64,000 nt of DNA from Pogonophryne albipinna (lineage: Eukaryota > Chordata > Actinopteri > Perciformes > Artedidraconidae): assembly GCA_028583405.1 (NCBI GenBank), contig JAPTMU010000087.1:372001-436000 (forward strand), written 5' to 3'. The position numbers were made by a program, and so were the translations under genes. Shown in pieces: positions 26,040 to 35,010 of this stretch (the stretch's first letter is position 1; every line of letters starts with the position of its first letter). A model generated the notes under the pieces. It was not told the DNA's origin and ran no database searches. It saw only the letters and a list, made by a program, of their open reading frames with translations.

Positions 26040-28230
26040 GTATTGGAGGGAGAATGTTGGGTAAGGGCCTGTTTAACAGAGAGGACATTTAGAGTAAAGG
26101 TTGGAGCAGATATTTCCAATTATTTTGAAAAAGAAAATGGTATTCCCCAAGGGAGTGCAGTCAGTCCAATATTATTTAACATCATGATTAATGATATATT
26201 TACATGCTTAGACACATGCATCCAATGGGCTCTGTACGCAGATGATGGGGCTATTTGGATGAGGGGAAGAAATGCCCCATACGTAAATGGAGAATATAGC
26301 TAGAGCGATTAAAAAAGTGGAGAGGTGGTCATATAACTGGGGATTCAAAATGTCAGAAAGCAAGTCATGACATGGTATTTAGAAACAAACGCAAGATTGA
26401 TGGCCAACAGCTAACACTATATGATCGTCCAATGACAAAGGTGAATGAGTTCAAATACCTAGGACTGTGGTTTGATAGCAAATATACGTGGAAAATGCAT
26501 ATTAATCAAGTGGAAACAAAATGCAAAAAAGTATTAAATGTAATGTAAATTAAATTATACATGGATCAGATTTCGAGTCTTGGGGGAGGGGGTCTGCAGT
26601 TCGGTGGATTGCACCACTGCTTTTTGCAGATGATGTGGTTCTGCGACCTTCAGCACTCACTGGATCGGTTCGCAACCGAGTGTGAAGCGGCTGGGATGAG
26701 GATCAGCACCTCCAAATCTGAGGCCATGGTTCTCAGCAGGAAACCGATGGACTGTCCACTCCAAGTAGGGAATGAGTCCTTACCCCAAGTGAAGGAGTTC
26801 AAGTATTTCGGGGTCTTGTTCTCGAGTGAGGGAACAATGGAGCGTGAGATGGGCCGGAGAATCGGAGCAGCGGGTACTGCAGTCGCTTTACCGCACCGTT
26901 GTGACGAAAAGGGAGCTGAGCCAGAAGGCAAAGCTCTCTGTCTACCGGGCCATTTTCGTTCCTACCCTCATCCTATGGTCATGAAGGATGGGTCATGACC
27001 GAAAGAACTAGATCGCGGATACAAGCGGCCGAGATGGGTTTTCTCCGCAGGGTGGCTGGCGTCTCCCTTAGGGATAAGGTGAGAGGTTCAGTCATCCGGG
27101 AGGGACTCGGAGTTGAACCGTTCCTCCTTCGCGTCGAAAGGAGCCAGTTGAGGTGGTTCAGGCACCTAGTTAGGATGCCACCTGGGCACCTCCCTAGCGA
27201 GGTGTTCCAGGCACGTCCAGCTGGGAAGAGACCAAGGGGTAGACCTAGGACCAGGTGGAGGGATTATATCTCTTCGCTGGCCTAGGAGCACCTTGGGATC
27301 CCCCAGTCAGAGCTGGTTGATGTGGCCACGGAAAGGAACGTTTGGGGCTCTCTGCTGGAACTGCTACCCCCGCGACCCGACCACGGATAAGCGGGAGAAG
27401 ATGGATGGATGGATGGATGGTATTAAATGTATTGCGAGCTGTAGCTGGATGCAACTGGGGCGCAGACAAACAAGCATTAATAGACATTTACAGATCAATG
27501 ATGAGGTCCACAATAGACTATGGTTGTATAGTGTATGGAGCAGCAGCAAAAACATCGCTTTTATTTATTTTAATTGATAGACTACAATATAAAGTATTGA
27601 GGTTGTCTATTGGAACGATAAAGTCATCCCCTATCAATGCAGTTCTGATAGAAGCAGGAGAGACACCTCTGGAGATCAGAAGAGAGAAACTTGCTCTGTC
27701 ATACTGGGTCAGACTACAAGGAAGTGGAGAGGAACATATCACAAACAGAATATTACAGGATTGCTGGGAATATACAAAATTCCAGGGACGTGGGTTTGGC
27801 TGGACGAGTAAGGAGAGAACGAGGGCATATGGAGTGGAGACCATCACGTTTGCCAAAGCAAGCCCATTTAGCCGTGTTCCCCCATGGCTGTCCCCAGAAG
27901 CTAACATAGATATGAGTATTGTAGAAAGGAAAAAAGAGTGTAAATGAAGTGGGAATTAAAACAAGTATGTATCTGAACGAAAAGTATACAATTACCTACA
28001 AATTTACACAGATGGTTCTAAGAACAAGGAAGAGTGTGTTGGAGTTGGTAAATACATCCCAGACTTTAAAATATCTATTTTAAAAAGAGCATCTGATCAA
28101 TTATCAGTGTGCAGCAGAAATGATTGCTGTAATAATAGGATTGCAGTGGGTTGAAGAGGTCAGACCAGATAGGGTGGTTATATGTACAGATTCATTGTCA
28201 ATATTACAAAGCATACAGTCAACAACAAAT
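26040..28230 (+). pseudogene. 5'-truncated I/Nimb-like LINE fragment (RT and RNase H), broken
   Basis: Reverse-transcriptase text (NGIPQGSAVSPILFNIMIND, LYADDGAIW) is followed by the RT C-terminal region, resumed after the nested insertion, and by the RNase H start (YTDGSKN, AAEMIAVIIGLQWVEE, ICTDSLSILQSI). Several frame changes occur. The family matches the longer element at 28403-33140. The 5' half and the 3' UTR are absent. Confidence 0.85.
26543..27420 (+). mobile_element. Rex3-like RTE LINE, 5' truncated, nested in the I/Nimb fragment
   Basis: TATTAAATGTA flanks it at 26532-26542 and 27421-27431, an 11-bp target duplication. The coding remains include DRFATECEAAGMRISTSKSE, VKEFKYFGVLFSSEGTMER, SQLRWFRHLVRMPPGHLPSE and GRPRTRWRDYISSLA, the C-terminal region of Rex3-type reverse transcriptase, with frameshifts. 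It ends in tandem GATG repeats (27400-27420), as Rex3 does. Confidence 0.88.
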
Positions 28231-28245
28231 GCTATAAATATATAC

Positions 28246-28287
<42 letters not shown>

Positions 28288-28402
28288 GCATCTGTAGCCT
28301 GTTATTGTCTCATTATACCGCACTGTGAATGAATCAAAGTAAATATATAAGTGGTCATGAACACATCTGTCCATCAGACAGAGGGCTGCTGTGCCTCCTG
28401 AG
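28231..28402 (-). repeat. Internal fragment of the 'GGCCC' transposon family
   Basis: Reverse complement of about 8651-8830 in copy A, with its own GT tract (28258-28284) and the GGCACAGCAGCCCTCTGTC text. It has no terminal repeats. It sits exactly between two I/Nimb LINE pieces. Confidence 0.75.
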
Positions 28403-29225
28403 TGCCGTGGAGGGTAAGAAAGTGGAATGTTCACTGTTCAGTGGCAGAAAGCTAGTCAGGGGAGTTGTGACAGGAATCCCCGTCAGAATATCAACTGATG
28501 ATGTGAAAGGGAATATAACAAATGCAAAAATAAGTGATGTCAAACGCATGAAAGCAAACCACAATGGGATTAAAGAAGATAGTCTTTCGGTTCTGATCAC
28601 CTTTGATGAAAAAAGGCTTCCGGAAAAGATACTTATTGGATATATGTGTTATGATGTGAGACCGTATGTTCCACCACCAATAAGATGTTTTAAATGTCAG
28701 AGATTTGGACATGTGGCGGCAGTGTGCAAGGGAAAACAAAGGTGTGGCAGATGTGGTGGAGATCATGAATACGGAAAATGTGAAGAAGGGGCAAAGCTGA
28801 AATGTTGCAATTGTGGAGGGGAGCATAGCTCAGCGTACCGGGGATGTGAGGTTAGTAAGAAAGCAGAAGAGGTGCAGCGAGTCAGGGTGACGCAGGGAGT
28901 TAGCTATGCAGAGGCAGCAAAGACAGTTTCTGGAGGAACGAAGGTTAAAATGGGAAACAACAATAAGAGCAAAGAAACAGGAAAAGTCCACAACTGTGTT
29001 AAGTTGAAGGAGGACACTCTGATAGTGAGTAAAAGAGAGTTTGTACTGTTTATGGCAGAGATTATCAACTGTTCAGCGCAGACTACAAGCCGGAATGAAA
29101 GAATCAAAAGAATTGTCAAATCAGCTGAAAAGTACCTTGATGTGAAAGGGATGCACTGGGGAAACGTGAAAGATATCCTAAATGATGATGTCCAACAACC
29201 TCAGACATGGACTGGATCATCCTGA
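28403..29225 (+). CDS. LINE ORF1, nucleocapsid-like protein with three zinc knuckles, 5' incomplete
   Basis: Open frame of about 274 codons within the LINE. The N-terminal part (VEGKKVECSLFSGRKLVRGV) resembles the RRM-like region of I/Jockey ORF1. It is followed by knuckles CFKCQRFGHVAAVC, CGRCGGDHEYGKC and CCNCGGEHSSAYRGC. It binds the element RNA in this family. Its end overlaps the ORF2 start by 19 nt in a different frame. The true start was lost to truncation; the open frame runs into the upstream repeat to an ATG at 28329, which is accidental. Confidence 0.8.
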
Positions 29226-31903
29226 TGGTGGTAATTGTACTGCAGTGGAATGCTAGAAGTTTAATTGCAAATGGACAAGAGTTCAAAAAATATATTGACA
29301 ACCTGGGAGAGAAACCTAATGTTCTTTGTATTCAGGAAACATGGCTGAAACCACAACTGGATTTTATTGTGAAGGGATATACTGCAGTTAGACGAGATAG
29401 GGACTCTGGCAGAGGGGGAGGAGTTGCAACATTCATACAGAGTGGGATAAGTTACAAAGTTATGCATGTAAGTACAGATCATGAAGCAATAGTTATAAGG
29501 GTATGGAATGATAGAGGACCTATAGATATAGTCAATTATTATAATCCATGTGGGAAATTAGATCAAAGTATATTAGAGGATGCTGGGGGTTCACTGCAAG
29601 ACAAAGTAATATGGTGTGGGGATTTTAATTCACATAGCTCGCTATGGGGAAGCAGTAGCACAGATGCAAATGGTGCAGTAGTTGAGGAATTTATAGATGA
29701 CCTCGGGCTAGTGTGCATTAACACTGGAGAAGGAACACGATATAATTGCACGAAGAATATAGAAACAGTACTCGATCTGACATTTGTATCTAGTGCTTTA
29801 GCAGGTATAAGTACATGGAATGTGGTAAAGCATACTACAGTGGGCAGCGATCATTATCCGGTAATGACTAAAGTTGGAACCAACATAAGGTTTGAAAAGG
29901 AAAAGAAAATTCCTAGATGGAAATTGGGAAAGGCTAATTGGGATGCCTTCCAAGTTGTAAGTACGAATAGATGTAAAACACTTCAAGAGGAAAATTATGA
30001 TAATATAAATAAATTCAATGATGAGCTGGTTAAGGTTATCATTCATTCAGCTAAAGAAACAATTCCAGAAAGTGCAGGAGTTAGGCGTACCAAGAGTGTT
30101 CCCTGGTGGAATGGTGAATGTAGTAAATCCATTAAAGACAGGAATAAAGCATTCAGGCAACTCAAACAACTCCATTCTCAGGAAGCTTTGAATCAGGATA
30201 AAAGGGCCCAGGCTATAGTGAGGAGAACAATAAGAACGCAAAAACGCACTTTTTGGAGGCAATATTGCAATAGTATTGGAAGAGAAGTACAGCTTGCAGA
30301 GGTTTGGGGCATGATTAGGAGAATGGGGGGAATTCGAAGGAATTATGAGTTGCCAGTTTTGAGCAGAGGGGACAAAATGGCTGTCACAAACGTAGGAAAG
30401 GCGGAACTTCTAGCTCAAACATTTAGGAAAGTTCATAGTTCAGATAACCTGACAGAGGAAGCCAGGCAGTGCAGAAATAATACACTCATGGAAAACCCGA
30501 GAATATTGGATAGAGTAGAAGCGTTAGGGGATCAGTTGGACCTGCATTTTAGTATGTTTGAGTTGAGAAGAGCAATTATTAGTGCTCGCCAAACCACTCC
30601 TGGGAAAGATGGTGTTTGTTACAAAATGCTGGAACATATGACAGATAACACTCTAGTCATTGTGTTAAGGTTGTTTAATAGGGTGTGGGATTCTGGCCAA
30701 CTTCCTTCAGAGTGGAAACAAGCGATAATAGTGCCCATCCTAAAGCCAGGGAAAGACCCTTCAGATCCATCGAGCTACAGGCCTATTGCCCTGACATCTC
30801 ATTTATGCAAAATCATGGAAAGAATGGTTACAGAAAGGTTAACATATATCTTAGAAAGTAAAGCTCTGTTGTCCCCATATCAAAGTGGGTTCCGTAGGGG
30901 TCGGAATACAATGGATTCTATATTGTGCTTAGAATCAGACATCAGGAAAGCACAGACCAACAAGGAAGTAGTGATTGCAGTCTTCTTTGATATTGAAAAG
31001 GCTTATGACATGCTCTGGAAGGAAGGACTACTAATCAAGTTCAAATCATTGGGAATTGGTGGTAAAGCATATAATTGGGTTATGAATTTTTTACTGGACA
31101 GGAAAATACAAGTAAGAGTAGGTGCAGAATATTCAAGTGTTTATGCTGTGGAGAATGGTACTCCGCAAGGTAGTGTGTGTAGTCCGTTGCTGTTCAATAT
31201 AATGATACATGACATTTTTAATCAAGTTCATCCAAGTGTGGGAAAATCTTTGTATGCAGATGATGGGGCTTTGTGGGCAAAAGGCCGCAATGTAGCACAT
31301 GTTGGAAAGAAAATACAAGCTGCAATAGTTGAAGCGGAGAAATGGACAAATAAATGGGGATTCAAACTGTCAGTAGCTAAGATGCAGGTCATTTGTTTTA
31401 CAAAACGGCATAACTTTGCTCCTATAACGTTAAAATTGTATGAGCAACCTCTTGAACAGGTTAATACAATAAGATTTCTTGGTGTTTGGTTTGACGGAAA
31501 GTTAACATGGAGCAATCATATCGGAAAAGTTCAAAATAAATGTAAAAAGGTCAACAATGTACTTCAGTGTTTGGCGGGACAGGAGTGGGGAGCGAGTAGG
31601 TCATCACTTCTGAATATATATTGGGCACTCATGAGACCTGTATTAGATCATGGGTGTATAGCGTTCATGGCAGCAGCAGAATCAAACCTTAAAAAACTGG
31701 ATGTCCTACAAGCTCAGGCCCTGAGAATATGTAGTGGTTCTTTTAAAACATCTCCAGTATCAGCAATACAGGTGGAAATGGGAGAAATGCCTTTAAGGAT
31801 AAGAAGAGTGAAGTTAATGTTGGCATACTGGGTAAACCTTCAGGGGCATAGTGATAGTCATCCTGCGAAAAGTATTTTTGAAAGACTGCTGGGAGCACAA
31901 TGA
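29207..31903 (+). CDS. LINE ORF2, endonuclease and reverse transcriptase part
   Basis: 898 codons starting at ATG 29207. Endonuclease motifs: LQWNARSLIANGQEF, CIQETWLKPQ, WCGDFNSHSSLWGS and GSDHYPV. Reverse transcriptase motifs: SYRPIALTSHLCKIMERMV, FFDIEKAYDMLWKEGL, NGTPQGSVCSPLLFNIMI and the catalytic LYADDGALW. The frame ends at 31903, where a one-base shift separates it from the RNase H frame. Compared with the family this is a break, not a natural stop. Confidence 0.9.
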   Translation: MDWIILMVVIVLQWNARSLIANGQEFKKYIDNLGEKPNVLCIQETWLKPQLDFIVKGYTAVRRDRDSGRGGGVATFIQSGISYKVMHVSTDHEAIVIRVWNDRGPIDIVNYYNPCGKLDQSILEDAGGSLQDKVIWCGDFNSHSSLWGSSSTDANGAVVEEFIDDLGLVCINTGEGTRYNCTKNIETVLDLTFVSSALAGISTWNVVKHTTVGSDHYPVMTKVGTNIRFEKEKKIPRWKLGKANWDAFQVVSTNRCKTLQEENYDNINKFNDELVKVIIHSAKETIPESAGVRRTKSVPWWNGECSKSIKDRNKAFRQLKQLHSQEALNQDKRAQAIVRRTIRTQKRTFWRQYCNSIGREVQLAEVWGMIRRMGGIRRNYELPVLSRGDKMAVTNVGKAELLAQTFRKVHSSDNLTEEARQCRNNTLMENPRILDRVEALGDQLDLHFSMFELRRAIISARQTTPGKDGVCYKMLEHMTDNTLVIVLRLFNRVWDSGQLPSEWKQAIIVPILKPGKDPSDPSSYRPIALTSHLCKIMERMVTERLTYILESKALLSPYQSGFRRGRNTMDSILCLESDIRKAQTNKEVVIAVFFDIEKAYDMLWKEGLLIKFKSLGIGGKAYNWVMNFLLDRKIQVRVGAEYSSVYAVENGTPQGSVCSPLLFNIMIHDIFNQVHPSVGKSLYADDGALWAKGRNVAHVGKKIQAAIVEAEKWTNKWGFKLSVAKMQVICFTKRHNFAPITLKLYEQPLEQVNTIRFLGVWFDGKLTWSNHIGKVQNKCKKVNNVLQCLAGQEWGASRSSLLNIYWALMRPVLDHGCIAFMAAAESNLKKLDVLQAQALRICSGSFKTSPVSAIQVEMGEMPLRIRRVKLMLAYWVNLQGHSDSHPAKSIFERLLGAQ

Positions 31904-32813
31904 GTCACATTTAACAAGTGTTGGATGGATTGGCGATGTTAAAGCAGCAAGTATAGGTTTGAATCAAATACAGTATTGCCCCACAGTTCCAATCTCGTCC
32001 ATTCCACCCTGGTTGTTCCCATTGCCAAGTGTAGACCTCAATATACGAGAGGAGTTCAAGGAAAAGAAAGAACTACCAGTATGGCGCATAGTCCAGAATC
32101 ACTTTGCAAGATATCACTCAGACTCAACAATCATATTTACAGATGGCTCCAAAGATCCAGAGACAGGGCGTGCAGGGGCAGCAGTGTATATCCCAGTGAG
32201 TAATACACATAGAAAGAAAAGGGTAACAGACCATGTGTCAGTATACCCCACAGAGTTGTTGGCATTGGTACTGTCATTGAAATGGATAGAGGAGAAAGAA
32301 ATACATAACAGTGTAATTGCATCTGACAGCTTTTCAGCATTATCAAGTATACGATCAGGCAGATCTTCATCTAGAATGGACATAAGAAATGAAATATTTC
32401 TAATTTTATATCAAATGCAAAACAAAGGCATAGCAACTCGTTTCATCTGGGTTCCTGCTCATGTTGGTGTGGAGGGTAATGAACAGGTGGATATTCTGGC
32501 CAAACAAACACTCAGAAGTATGAACATAGACATAGAAGTTCCACTCAGCAAAGCGGAGGTTCAAACATTCATTCAGAAATATGCACAAACAACATGGCAA
32601 GAACATTGGGACCTTAGTGATACAGGAAGACATCTTTATTCAATTCAAAGGTATGTGGGGGATGGAAGGAAGGTGGGGTTTAAAAGAAGGGAGGAAAATG
32701 TCATTTCTCAGATGAGAATAGGTCATACAGGTCTCTCTCAATCATACATTAAGTATAATAGGAAAGCATCCAACCGGAAAGTGTATACACTGCAGCCAGC
32801 CAGAAACTGTTGA
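31851..32813 (+). pseudogene. LINE ORF2 continuation: RNase H domain, frameshifted
   Basis: The frame contains IIFTDGSKDPETGRAGAAVY, YPTELLALVLSLKWIEE, ASDSFSALSSI and WVPAHVGVEGNEQVD, the D-E-D-D type RNase H of I-group LINEs. A further shift near 32765 moves the end to another frame, which reads CIHCSQPETVEHVLLLC (a terminal CCHC motif) up to about 32890. Confidence 0.85.
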
Positions 32814-33104
32814 GCATGTTTTACTGCTTTGCAGGAAATATAGTACTCAGAGAAATGTGCTTTTCACTGAAGAAAGCAAAATGCCATGACTTGTCGCTAT
32901 CAGGGCTGTTAGGGAAAACATCAGGCAATATGTATTACGTTTCTAAGAGAAATTGATACATTTAAAATAATCTAGAGTTTTGGTTCTTTGTTTTGTTTTG
33001 TTTCTTTTGTTTATTGTTTTCTGTATAGTCTGTTGTCCACACTCCAATCCAGTTGGTGGCGGTAATGCACCTACAAGTTAGTTTGCCAACCGCCAATAAA
33101 CACT

Positions 33105-33140
33105 GAAGAAGAAGAAGAAGAAGAAGAAGAAGAAGAAGAA
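33105..33140 (+). repeat. (GAA)n 3' tail of the LINE, first part
   Basis: Twelve or so GAA units directly after CCAATAAACACT. The run resumes at 34874 after two inserted transposons. Confidence 0.9.
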
Positions 33141-33141
33141 T

Positions 33142-33445
33142 GGCCCTTTCTCATTTCTCGAACTCCCCTCCTCGACTCCTATCCTCGATACTTAGTCCCG
33201 CCCACAGGAGATGCGAGCGGAGGAGCCGAGGAGGGGAACCGAGGAGAGAGGAGGGGAAGCAGCAGGCGGTTAGAGAAATGAGAACTCCTCTCCTCTGAGC
33301 GGTCATTTTAAAGAGACGTCCATTAATGATGACAGGAGGCACAGCAGCCCTCTGTCTGATGGACAGATGTGTTCATGATGACTTATATTTACTTTGATTC
33401 ATTCACAGTGCGGTATAATGAGACAATAACAGGCTACAGATGCGG

Positions 33446-33483
<38 letters not shown>

Positions 33484-34273
33484 TTATATAAATATACAAT
33501 TTCAGAATCAAACAGAGCACCTTCATAGTAACGTAACACTATCAGAGACTGGATCCCCCCCCCCCCCCTCTCCCCTCTGGTCGCTACAATGAGGAAAATA
33601 AATTACGGGCCAAAAGTTTTATTTACAAGTATTAAAAGTAAGCAGAGGACACCAAACCAACTGGGACCTGTCTGTCCGCTGTATCTACGCACACACTGTA
33701 CCACACACACCTACACCACACACACGCACATACAGCTCCTAAAACAGGCTACAGCCGTTGTGTATTTTATTGTGAAGCACTAAATGGTTTTAGAAAAATA
33801 TCGACTCTTTGTTTGTAGATATCTACTAAACTAAAGCAAATAAAGAGAGTAATGTAGGCCTGTTATACGAGTGATATATATTATACACACTGCTCTGCTT
33901 TCTGCGGACCTCACAGCTGTTCTCTCTGTAAACATCGCGTCGCGATGAAAGCAGTTAATAAAATAATATCCAGGGGATGCATGCAGAGCTGTCATTGGCT
34001 GAGATAAGTCCGGCCGTGCGTCACGCCTCTTTGAAACATCTCTGTTGCCGGAAATGCATCCACGAAGGAGCCGTGGAGGAACGTGGAGGACCCATCAGTG
34101 TATCCTCGGTTATAGCTCCTCCAGAGAGCCTCCTCGACGCTCGATCCTCGGTCCTCGAAGTGCATTTAGAGAAATGAGATGTCCTTCAACATGGCGCGCT
34201 GAAATTCATTTCCGGGTCACTACCGGAGGACCGAGGAGTCGAGGAGGGGGATTTGATGAAATGAGAAAGGGCC
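33142..34273. mobile_element. Inverted-repeat DNA transposon, family 'GGCCC', copy B
   Basis: It shares ends and most of the interior with copy A (8455-9665), with small deletions, shorter CA/TA tracts and fewer ACACACTGTACC units. It lies in the (GAA)n tail of the LINE. Flanks are AAT and ACT, so no clean duplication. No transposase is present. Confidence 0.85.
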
Positions 34274-34275
34274 AC

Positions 34276-34873
34276 TGTCACTACCCGATCCGTCCTCCTG
34301 CCCGATCGGTACTGCGCATGTGCGAGATGGTCCGCCATATTGGACAACTCCGGACGGCAACCCAAGATGGACCCTTGACACAGTGGCTTTTAGCAAATCA
34401 CAAAAATAAAACTCGAGAGACATGAGTTATTGTTATTACAACGTGACTTCACTATTATTTAACAACTCTTTTTATTGGGTTCTTTTATTTGGGGTTAAGT
34501 ACATTGTCAGAATAAGTGAGGAATCAATTTAACTTCTGTTAGATGGCTATATGCCATACATTTTTGCATACATTCACAGTAAATATTTATTCAGTATGAT
34601 AGCTGTCTAACAGAAGTTAAATTCATTCCTCACTTATTCTGACAATGTATTTAACCCCAAATAAAAGAACCCAATAAAAAGAGTTGTTAAATAATAGTGA
34701 AGTCACGTTGTAATAACAATAACTCATCTCTCTCGGTTTTTCTTTTTGAGCTTTGCTAAAAGCCACTGTGTCAAGTGTCCATCTTGGGTTGCCGTCCGGA
34801 CTTGTCCAATATGGCGGACCATCTCGCACATGCGCAGTACCGATCGGGCAGGGGGACGGATCGGGTAATGACA
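34276..34873. mobile_element. 598-bp palindromic foldback element
   Basis: The left arm (from TGTCACTACCCGATCCGTCC) and right arm (ending GGACGGATCGGGTAATGACA) are complementary over about 280 bp each, with the centre near 34575. It is followed immediately by the rest of the (GAA)n tail. A truncated copy lies at 25664-26010. No coding capacity. The outer flanks show no clear duplication. Confidence 0.88.
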
Positions 34874-34909
34874 AAGAAGAAGAAGAAGAAGAAAAAAAAA
34901 AAAAAAAAA
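34874..34909 (+). repeat. (AAG)n / poly(A), second part of the LINE tail
   Basis: The GAA repeat continues here and changes into a run of A that ends at the nus1 promoter motif. Confidence 0.75.
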
Positions 34910-34920
34910 AAGATGGCGGC
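34910..34920 (+). promoter_or_regulatory. YY1-type motif at the nus1 promoter
   Basis: AAGATGGCGGC, the classic YY1 site, lies 91 bp before the nus1 start codon. YY1 sites of this form are often found just downstream of transcription starts of housekeeping genes. This supports a promoter squeezed between the LINE tail and the gene. Confidence 0.6.
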
Positions 34921-35010
34921 CGCAGGCAGCGACGGAACAGGTTTAGCAGGCAGATAATACCGAAGAGTAGAGCGCCTTTAAGACGTCACTTTCAGGGAAC
35001 ACGCACACTA

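Larger units (their letters stand above)
28403..33140 (+). mobile_element. I/Nimb-like LINE with ORF1, ORF2 and RNase H, 5' truncated, (GAA)n tail
   Basis: Order: ORF1 with three zinc knuckles, endonuclease, reverse transcriptase, RNase H, C-terminal CCHC remnant, AATAAA at 33096-33101, (GAA)n tail. An RNase H domain after RT places it in the I group. ORF2 carries at least two frameshifts, so this copy is not autonomous. Confidence 0.88.

Noticed and set aside
34276..34873. Foldback palindrome as a microRNA gene
   Set aside because: The arms are about 280 bp and near perfect, and the sequence is a dispersed element with another copy at 25664-26010; a MITE is the simpler explanation.
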